From positions 1-10,174 of the forward strand of contig JAFAYN010000417.1 in assembly GCA_019240375.1 (NCBI GenBank): a DNA stretch of 10,174 nt, written 5' to 3'. Below are positions 6,427-10,174 of the stretch, piece by piece; position 1 is the first letter of the stretch, and each line of letters opens with the position of its first letter. Source of the DNA: Gemmatimonadota bacterium. GTDB taxonomy: Bacteria; Gemmatimonadota; Gemmatimonadetes; Longimicrobiales; Longimicrobiaceae. The position numbers were made by a program, and so were the translations under genes. The notes under the pieces were generated by a model that worked only from the letters and a program-made list of their open reading frames with translations, ran no database searches and was not told where the DNA came from.

Positions 6427-7260
6427 TCAGGGGAGCGCGACGAACTGCCCCAGGAAGGCCCGCGCCGAGGGGGTGTCCAGCCGGTAGTCCCAGCTGGTCG
6501 CCCGGCAGGGAGTGTCGCCGGTGGTCACGGTGGCCACGACCATGTCGGGGTTCCCGTCCAGGAACTTGGGGCCGCCCGAATCGCCGTAGCAGTCGCCGCC
6601 CTGGCCGGTGGCGTTGACGTTGATCAGGAGCCCGAGCCAGCTGGGCTGCAGCGCCATGAACTCGGACTTCGACGTCTTGCGGATCCCGTCGTACGGGTAT
6701 TGAGGGACGCCGGTGCGGGTGTTCGAGGTGCCATACCCCACGTTCACGAACAGCTGGTTCGCCAGCCCGCCCTTCGCCGCCAGCCCGTCCAGGTAGCCGG
6801 CCGGCGGGAGCTTGAGCGGGGTCATCCCGCGGGTGGAGCGGTCGCTGAGGATCACCACCGCCAGGTCGTGCAGGTCGGCCTGGTCGTGCCCGTACAGCGG
6901 ATCGTAGTGGAAGGCCTTGGCGGAGATGTAGTGCGCCGGGGCCGGCATCAGCGTCGGGTCGAACGAGACGTACAGCTGCGCGTTGGAGGGGAGGAACTCC
7001 ACGCAGTGCGCCGCGGTGAGGAAGACGGTGGGGGAGATCAGGCTCCCCGTGCACAGCGCGTCCTCGCCGTCGACCTTGCCGTTGGCGTTGAAGTCGTACA
7101 GGAGCGCCCCCACGTTCGCATAGGAATTCCCCGTGGGAACCCCGTTGACGATGTCGTGGGGGCGCGCGGCGGCGGCCGTCGGCGCGGGCGCCGCGCTCTC
7201 GCCGCAGGCGGCCAGGGTGGCGAGCAGGGCGAACGCCGCTGCGGGTCTGGCGAAGCGCAT
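6427..7260 (-). CDS. Trypsin-like (S1 family) serine protease lipoprotein with EF-hand-like loop
   Basis: A 277-residue protease. The N-terminus is a lipoprotein signal ending in LAAC (Cys19 would be lipidated), then an Ala/Pro-rich linker. IVNG (residues 37-40) matches the mature N-terminus of chymotrypsin-fold enzymes (IVGG), suggesting a zymogen-like activation site. The catalytic triad is His85 in LTAAHC, Asp132 in HDLAVV and Ser228 in GDSGGP. Cys70/Cys86 and Cys224/Cys252 are plausible disulfides. The residue six before Ser228 (trypsin Asp189 position) is Gly222, with Asp223 next to it, so trypsin-like cleavage after Lys/Arg is not assured. Residues 56-67 form an EF-hand-like calcium loop in the first beta hairpin. 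The ATG at 7260 has GGAG 8 nt upstream; the frame stays open well beyond it but without coding sense. It has its own terminator and is upstream of the M13 pair on the same strand. Confidence 0.93.
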   Translation of the reverse strand: MRFARPAAAFALLATLAACGESAAPAPTAAAARPHDIVNGVPTGNSYANVGALLYDFNANGKVDGEDALCTGSLISPTVFLTAAHCVEFLPSNAQLYVSFDPTLMPAPAHYISAKAFHYDPLYGHDQADLHDLAVVILSDRSTRGMTPLKLPPAGYLDGLAAKGGLANQLFVNVGYGTSNTRTGVPQYPYDGIRKTSKSEFMALQPSWLGLLINVNATGQGGDCYGDSGGPKFLDGNPDMVVATVTTGDTPCRATSWDYRLDTPSARAFLGQFVALP

Positions 7261-7362
7261 GATCCGATCTCCGCTGTGGGATGGATGAGGCGGGGCGCGC
7301 GGGCGGGTGCGGCGCTCCCGGCGCCGTCGTCCGCAGGCGGGAAATGTACCTCCACATGGATG

Positions 7363-7381
7363 CGGCGGGCGCGCCCCGCCG
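7363..7381 (-). terminator. Weak hairpin downstream of the pseudouridine synthase gene
   Basis: A 7-bp perfect GC stem (7363-7369 with 7375-7381) and a 5-nt loop lie 20 nt beyond the synthase stop. No T run follows on the minus strand, so it may be a pause site or nothing. The rest of the 140-bp gap 7261-7400 shows no convincing promoter; TACATT at 7348-7343 on the minus strand could be a -10 element for the protease but lacks a matching -35. Confidence 0.25.
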
Positions 7382-7400
7382 TCAAGTGTTCCGTCCGCGG

Positions 7401-8153
7401 TCAGCGCCGCCCGGACCGCTTCCGCGACGCGGTATCCATGGCGGCGTCCAGCGCCGCCTTTTCCCCGGCGGTCAGGTGCCGGTACCCGCCCCGGGGGAGG
7501 GCGCCCAGCTCCAGCGGTCCGACCGCCACCCGCACCAGGCGGAGGGTTTCCACCCCCAGCGCCCCCAGCAGGCGGCGGATGTGCCGGTTCTTCCCCTCGT
7601 CCAGCACCACCTCCAGCCACGAGTTGCGGGTCCCCTCCCGCAGCGGGCGGACCGCCTTCGCGGCCAGGTGTTCGCCGCCCTCCTCCACCCCCTCCCTCAT
7701 CGCCCGGAGAAGCGCCTCGTCGGCCAGGCGGTCCACCTGCACGTGGTAGGTCTTGTCCAGGTGGGTGGCGGGGTCCGTCACCCGGGCCGCCCAGCGGGTG
7801 TCGTTGCTGAACAGGAGGAGCCCCTCGCTGGCCCGGTCCAGCCGCCCCACCGGCGACACCCGGGGGAGGGCGGGATCGGTCAGGCAGGTGTAGACGGTCT
7901 CCCGCCCCCGCTCGTCGGCGGTGGTGGTGACCAGCCCGCGCGGCTTGTTCAGCGCCAGGTAGACGCGTGGGGTGGCGACGGTCCGCTCCCCGTCCACCTC
8001 GATCCGGTCGCGGTCCATCTCCACCCATGCCGCCGGGTCGCGCCGGACCACCCCGTTGACCCGCACCCGCCCTGCCTCGACCACCCCCCGCGCCTGCGAG
8101 CGGGAGCAGAACCCCAGCTTGGAGAGCGCCCGGGCGAGGCTGACTTTCGCCAC
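7401..8153 (-). CDS. rRNA pseudouridine synthase, RsuA/RluB/RluE/RluF family
   Basis: A 250-residue enzyme that would isomerise a specific uridine in 16S or 23S rRNA. An N-terminal S4 RNA-binding domain (about residues 2-48: SLARALSKLGFCSRSQARGVV...GRVRVNG) precedes the catalytic domain. The latter shows LNKPRGLVTT (68-77), the catalytic motif GRLDRASEGLLLFSND with Asp106, KTYHVQV (134-140) and GKNRHIRRLL (187-196). The GRLDR-x-SEGLL form resembles RluE, but RluE lacks an S4 domain, so the exact target uridine cannot be named. The C-terminal tail (about 236-250) is Arg/Lys-rich. The start is a GTG at 8153 that directly abuts the TAG of the upstream small gene (TAGGTG), pointing to translational coupling; only a weak GCGGGG precedes it. 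Confidence 0.93.
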   Translation of the reverse strand: MAKVSLARALSKLGFCSRSQARGVVEAGRVRVNGVVRRDPAAWVEMDRDRIEVDGERTVATPRVYLALNKPRGLVTTTADERGRETVYTCLTDPALPRVSPVGRLDRASEGLLLFSNDTRWAARVTDPATHLDKTYHVQVDRLADEALLRAMREGVEEGGEHLAAKAVRPLREGTRNSWLEVVLDEGKNRHIRRLLGALGVETLRLVRVAVGPLELGALPRGGYRHLTAGEKAALDAAMDTASRKRSGRR

Positions 8154-8444
8154 CTACCCCGCGGCCAGGAAGCGCCGGGCCACGCGGATGAAGCGCAGGT
8201 CCTGCTCGTTCTCGGGAAGCTCCTCGGCCTCGCGGAGGAGACGGCGCACGTGCCGGCGGAGGCGCGGCTCGCCCCACAGGTAGCCGGTCGCGGCCTCGGC
8301 GCTCGCGGTGTTGGCGTCCCGGGCCGCTTCGAGGAGGGCGCGCGCCGCCGCCGCGTCGAATGACGGGTCGTCCTGCGGCGGGAGCCCGAACCGCCCCGGC
8401 GGCACGTGCTCCCCGGAATCTTCACGGACAAAGGCACGCGACAT
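8154..8444 (-). CDS. Small conserved-looking protein of unknown function
   Basis: A 96-residue protein, not recognised with confidence. It begins MSRAFVRED, an opening I recall from some GreA/GreB-like transcription-factor relatives, but the rest does not look like a GreA/B domain. Pro-rich residues 15-26 are followed by helix-forming segments: 29-52 (Ala-rich) and 60-96 (Arg/Glu-rich, with RLRRHVRRLLREAEEL). No signal peptide, membrane segment or Cys is present, so it is probably cytosolic. The ATG at 8444 is preferred to a GTG at 8453 because GGAG lies 8 nt upstream of the ATG but would abut the GTG. It starts 13 nt after the stop of the upstream gene, and its TAG touches the GTG of the pseudouridine synthase, so it is part of a tight three-gene operon. 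A role near rRNA modification or ribosome function is a guess from position only. Confidence 0.72.
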   Translation of the reverse strand: MSRAFVREDSGEHVPPGRFGLPPQDDPSFDAAAARALLEAARDANTASAEAATGYLWGEPRLRRHVRRLLREAEELPENEQDLRFIRVARRFLAAG

Positions 8445-8457
8445 CGTCCACACTCCG

Positions 8458-8721
8458 TCAGGTGGGGGTGGAGCGCCCCCGGTCGCGGCGCGCGATACGC
8501 CCCACCTCGATCTGCACCGAGGTCAGGTCGCCGGACAGGTCGGCCATCCGCTCCGTCACCTCCAGCACGGACCGTACCCCGTCCCCCCACACTTCGGCCA
8601 CGTAGCAGTCCCCGGCCCTGAAGAGGATCCTCTGCGCGTTCTCCAGCAGTTGCAGGGCATCCCAGATGATGTCCCTCGCCTGCTCCAGGTGTTCGATGGA
8701 GGCGGGATCCCGGTCAGGCAT
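8458..8721 (-). CDS. Small helical protein of unknown function
   Basis: An 87-residue protein from the ATG at 8721 (98 residues if the GTG at 8754 is used). It appears almost entirely helical, with a core of amphipathic heptad-like segments (IEHLEQARDIIWDALQLLEN, then VRSVLEVTERMADLSGDL and VQIEVGRIARRDRG). This suggests a small helical bundle or coiled-coil dimer. One Cys and no signal peptide. I do not recognise the family. Neither start has a strong Shine-Dalgarno: GAAG stands 4 nt before the ATG and nothing clear before the GTG, so the N-terminus is uncertain. It is the first gene of the operon with the next small gene and the pseudouridine synthase, and it diverges from the winged-helix gene at 8897. 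Confidence 0.68.
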   Translation of the reverse strand: MPDRDPASIEHLEQARDIIWDALQLLENAQRILFRAGDCYVAEVWGDGVRSVLEVTERMADLSGDLTSVQIEVGRIARRDRGRSTPT

Positions 8722-8841
8722 GCGCTTCAGGGTCGGGGAAACAGGTTGTGCCACGGACTCAGCAAGATACCGAATTCTCGCGGCGGCTCAAGGATCCGGC
8801 GGGAGTGCGATGGCGCGGGACGGGCGGAAAACCCGGCGGCC

Positions 8842-8851
8842 CGGCATGCCG
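8842..8851. promoter_or_regulatory. Palindrome in the divergent intergenic region (possible operator)
   Basis: CGGCATGCCG is a perfect 10-bp palindrome lying between the divergent genes starting at 8721 and 8897. Such a site could bind a dimeric regulator, perhaps the adjacent winged-helix protein, but short GC-rich palindromes are common in DNA of this composition. The 8755-8896 gap otherwise shows no clear promoter; TTGCGC at about 8853 is a possible -35 for the + strand gene without a good -10. Confidence 0.2.
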
Positions 8852-8885
8852 ATTGCGCACAACTGTTTTCAGGGCAACCACATAC

Positions 8886-8893
8886 AGGAGGGG
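8886..8893 (+). promoter_or_regulatory. Strong Shine-Dalgarno fixing the start of the winged-helix gene
   Basis: AGGAGGGG lies with its AGGAGG core 5 nt upstream of the ATG at 8897. The frame is open further upstream, but that extension has no coding character and overlaps the divergent small gene. The site therefore decides the start. Confidence 0.85.
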
Positions 8894-8896
8894 AGC

Positions 8897-9190
8897 ATGC
8901 AAACGAGCCTGGCGGACCAGATGATCTCTCTGAAACAGGACGCTTTCCTGCGGCGCATCGCCGAGGTCACGCAGGGCGACCCCCACCGCTGGGTCCCCAT
9001 CGGCATCCTGGGGGAGCAGCTCGGCCTCCCCTACGAGGAAGCGCTCGCCATCACCGACCACCTCCGCGAGGCGGGGCACGTCCGCCGCGGCGGCGGGGGC
9101 CCGCTGGACGCGCCCTACGGCCCGCGGGTGCACGTCCTCCCGGAGGGGATGGCGTACCTGCACGAGCTGGACGAGTGCAGCGCGGCCTGA
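8897..9190 (+). CDS. Small winged-helix-like protein
   Basis: A 97-residue protein that looks like a minimal winged helix-turn-helix. A first helix (about 6-26, DQMISLKQDAFLRRIAEVT) is followed by the HTH-like part WVPIGILGEQLGLPYEEALAITDHLREAGHV (about 35-65), where GEQLGLPYEEA resembles helix 2, the turn and the start of helix 3. The Gly-rich GGGGPLDAPYGPRVHVLPEGMAYL (about 69-92) would form the wing and a last helix. This fits MarR/DtxR-type DNA-binding folds, but no ligand domain is present and no specific family is recognised. A very strong ribosome binding site predicts high translation. It stands alone on the + strand, divergent from the small-gene/pseudouridine synthase operon and convergent with the AMIN-like lipoprotein gene. 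A regulatory role is inferred from the fold only. Confidence 0.8.
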   Translation: MQTSLADQMISLKQDAFLRRIAEVTQGDPHRWVPIGILGEQLGLPYEEALAITDHLREAGHVRRGGGGPLDAPYGPRVHVLPEGMAYLHELDECSAA

Positions 9191-9200
9191 CCGGGAGCGA

Positions 9201-9230
9201 GGGCGGGCGACCCCACCGGGCCGCCCGCTC
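9201..9230. terminator. Terminator-like hairpin between convergent genes
   Basis: Arms 9201-9213 and 9218-9230 pair over 13 positions with two mismatches around a 4-nt loop. It lies between the stop of the winged-helix gene (9190) and the stop of the convergent lipoprotein gene (9243). No T run follows on either strand, so it may act as a shared, factor-assisted terminator. Confidence 0.4.
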
Positions 9231-9242
9231 CGCCTCCGCCGC

Positions 9243-9950
9243 TCAGTGGCGGACGTCCACCACCAGCCGGGCGGGCCCGGATAGCTCCATCACCCGGTAG
9301 CGGTTGGGCCGGGCGACGCCCAGCACCCACGTCACGTCCCCCTCGAAGTCGCAGGTCATCTCCATCTCCCGCAGCACCGGCAGGGCGGGCTTCCGCTCGC
9401 GCGGGGCGACCGTGCTCTTCCCCTCGTCGGTGTGCGCCTGCGTCCCCAGGAAGCGCACCTCCAGCCGCCCCTGCCCCGCCACCTGTACGACATCCCCAGA
9501 GCCGCACTGCGCCGGCGCTCTCGCGTACTCCACGTGGTACCCCGGCACGGCGCGCCCAGCGAACTCGAACACCACCCGGTCCCACTCCGCGCCGCGCGCG
9601 CTGCGTACCGCCCGCAGCACGGCCACGGGAGGAGCGCCGCCCGGCTTCGAGGTCACCCCGGCCGTCCACCGCCCCGCGGGCTCCTGCGCCACGGCGGGAG
9701 CAGCGGGCACCGCCCGGGCGGACGGGCGGACGAGCGAGTCCGCGCGGGCGGGGATCCACGGCCGGGTGTCACGCGGCCCCGGGACGCGCATGCGCTGCGT
9801 GTCCGCGGGGAGCGCGCGGGCCGCCGGCACCGTGTCGGCCGGGAGCGCCGCCTCCCGGGCGACCGTGGCGTCCGCTTCCGGCTTCGGGCGGGCGCACGCC
9901 ACCGACGCCGCGCCGAGCCCCAGGACCATCACGACGAGCCCTCGTTTCAT
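9243..9950 (-). CDS. AMIN-like domain lipoprotein
   Basis: A 235-residue exported protein. A signal sequence (MKRGLVVMVLGLGAASVAC) ends in a Cys at residue 19 with a lipobox that is acceptable but not ideal (SVAC), so lipidation is likely rather than certain. Residues 20-107 form a low-complexity Ala/Pro/Arg-rich spacer. The C-terminal part (about 108-235) resembles the AMIN-like domain of secreted bacterial proteins: VAVLRAVRSARGAEWDRVVF, FEGDVTWVLGV, and the ending YRVMELSGPARLVVDVRH. Such domains are thought to bind cell-wall or envelope components. Cys149 and Cys200 could form a disulfide. Translation may start at this ATG or at a GTG 6 nt upstream (9956). The GTG overlaps the fdhD stop as GTGA and has AGGAGG 5 nt before it, while the ATG has GGAGG at 7 nt. 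Either way it is translationally coupled to fdhD. Confidence 0.85.
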   Translation of the reverse strand: MKRGLVVMVLGLGAASVACARPKPEADATVAREAALPADTVPAARALPADTQRMRVPGPRDTRPWIPARADSLVRPSARAVPAAPAVAQEPAGRWTAGVTSKPGGAPPVAVLRAVRSARGAEWDRVVFEFAGRAVPGYHVEYARAPAQCGSGDVVQVAGQGRLEVRFLGTQAHTDEGKSTVAPRERKPALPVLREMEMTCDFEGDVTWVLGVARPNRYRVMELSGPARLVVDVRH

Positions 9951-9952
9951 CG

Positions 9953-10174
9953 TCACCCCTCCCTCCTCGCCGGTTCCGCCGCGGGAGTGATCCGCCCCGC
10001 CCCCGCGTACACGTTGAAGCGGGTGCCGCGCAGGAAGCCGACCAGCGTCATCCCCGCGTCCTCCGCCAGCTCCACCGCCAGGCTGGACGGCGCCGACACC
10101 CCGGCCAGCACCGCCACCCCCGCGCGGGCCGCCTTCTGCACCAGCTCGAAGCTCAGGCGCCCGCTCACCAGTAC
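9953..10174 (-). CDS. fdhD: Formate dehydrogenase accessory sulfurtransferase FdhD, C-terminal part (5' truncated by window edge)
   Basis: The last 73 residues of FdhD are present; the frame stays open to the window edge. Recognisable family sequence: [17 protein letters not shown], then [19 protein letters not shown] and [14 protein letters not shown]. FdhD carries sulfur from a cysteine desulfurase (IscS) to the molybdenum bis-guanine-dinucleotide cofactor, which is needed for active formate dehydrogenase. The catalytic Cys region lies outside the window and cannot be checked. Its last codons contain the AGGAGG ribosome binding site of the following lipoprotein gene, and its TGA overlaps the possible GTG start of that gene. 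This implies that the cell has, or had, a molybdenum/tungsten formate dehydrogenase encoded elsewhere. Confidence 0.93.
   Translation of the reverse strand, partial: VLVSGRLSFELVQKAARAGVAVLAGVSAPSSLAVELAEDAGMTLVGFLRGTRFNVYAGAGRITPAAEPARREG

Noticed and set aside
7380..7385. TTGACG on the minus strand as a -35 box for the S1 protease
   Set aside because: The hexamer 17 nt downstream is CATCCA, a poor -10, and the spacer is occupied by a GC hairpin. The better -10-like TACATT is 31 nt away.
7261..8277. Long in-frame N-terminal extension of the S1 protease
   Set aside because: The extension overlaps the pseudouridine synthase gene in another frame and has low-complexity composition. A lipoprotein signal and GGAG mark the ATG at 7260 as the real start.
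8666..8896. Upstream extension of the winged-helix gene
   Set aside because: It overlaps the divergent small gene and lacks coding character. The strong AGGAGG at 8886 identifies the ATG at 8897.
8759..9163. A 134-codon minus-strand frame opposite the winged-helix gene
   Set aside because: It is antisense to a gene with a strong ribosome binding site and shows no recognisable motif.
1..10174. CRISPR arrays, insertion sequences, attachment sites, tRNA or rRNA genes
   Set aside because: I saw no regularly spaced repeats, no transposase or integrase sequence, no terminal inverted repeats and no tRNA-like cloverleaf. Repeated DNA is explained by the M13 gene duplication.

Overview
This is a GC-rich (roughly 70 percent by eye), densely coded bacterial chromosome segment. 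The overall picture suggests a Gemmatimonadota-like organism, possibly Longimicrobium-related: very high GC, two tandem M13 metallopeptidases with Sec signals, and several proteins ending in signal-peptide or lipoprotein leaders. That placement is inference from style, not from a marker gene. There are no rRNA or tRNA genes, CRISPR arrays, insertion sequences or phage genes, and no gene-free stretch longer than about 200 bases.

Layout from left to right. Positions 1-1016 (+) hold the end of a LuxR-type DNA-binding regulator overlapping a very short membrane-tethered histidine kinase. A perfect 15-bp rho-independent terminator (1026-1063) closes this unit. Positions 1082-1855 (-) hold a class I SAM-dependent methyltransferase. 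Positions 1950-4007 and 4146-6230 (-) hold two adjacent, clearly paralogous, secreted M13 (neprilysin/PepO-type) zinc peptidases. Each is followed by its own hairpin, and both carry a similar GGAAC-N15-[C/G]GTA motif about 45 nt upstream of the ATG. Positions 6427-7260 (-) hold a lipoprotein trypsin-like (S1) serine protease with an EF-hand-like loop in its first beta hairpin. Positions 7401-8721 (-) form a compact three-gene unit: two small uncharacterised proteins and an RsuA/RluB-family rRNA pseudouridine synthase. Divergent from it, 8897-9190 (+) encodes a small winged-helix-like protein with a strong Shine-Dalgarno. Positions 9243-10174 (-) hold an AMIN-like-domain lipoprotein translationally coupled to the 3' end of fdhD, which runs off the window.

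How the genes fit together: the central 5.3 kb is a same-strand block of three exported proteases, which suggests extracellular or periplasmic protein degradation. The flanking genes are regulatory (two-component output and kinase), RNA-modifying (pseudouridine synthase) or cofactor-related (FdhD). I did not find a convincing undescribed multi-gene system. The most checkable oddities are the divergent zinc motif and possible shared promoter of the M13 pair, the calcium-loop protease, the sensor-less kinase paired with a LuxR output domain, and the two small unknown genes tied to the pseudouridine synthase.
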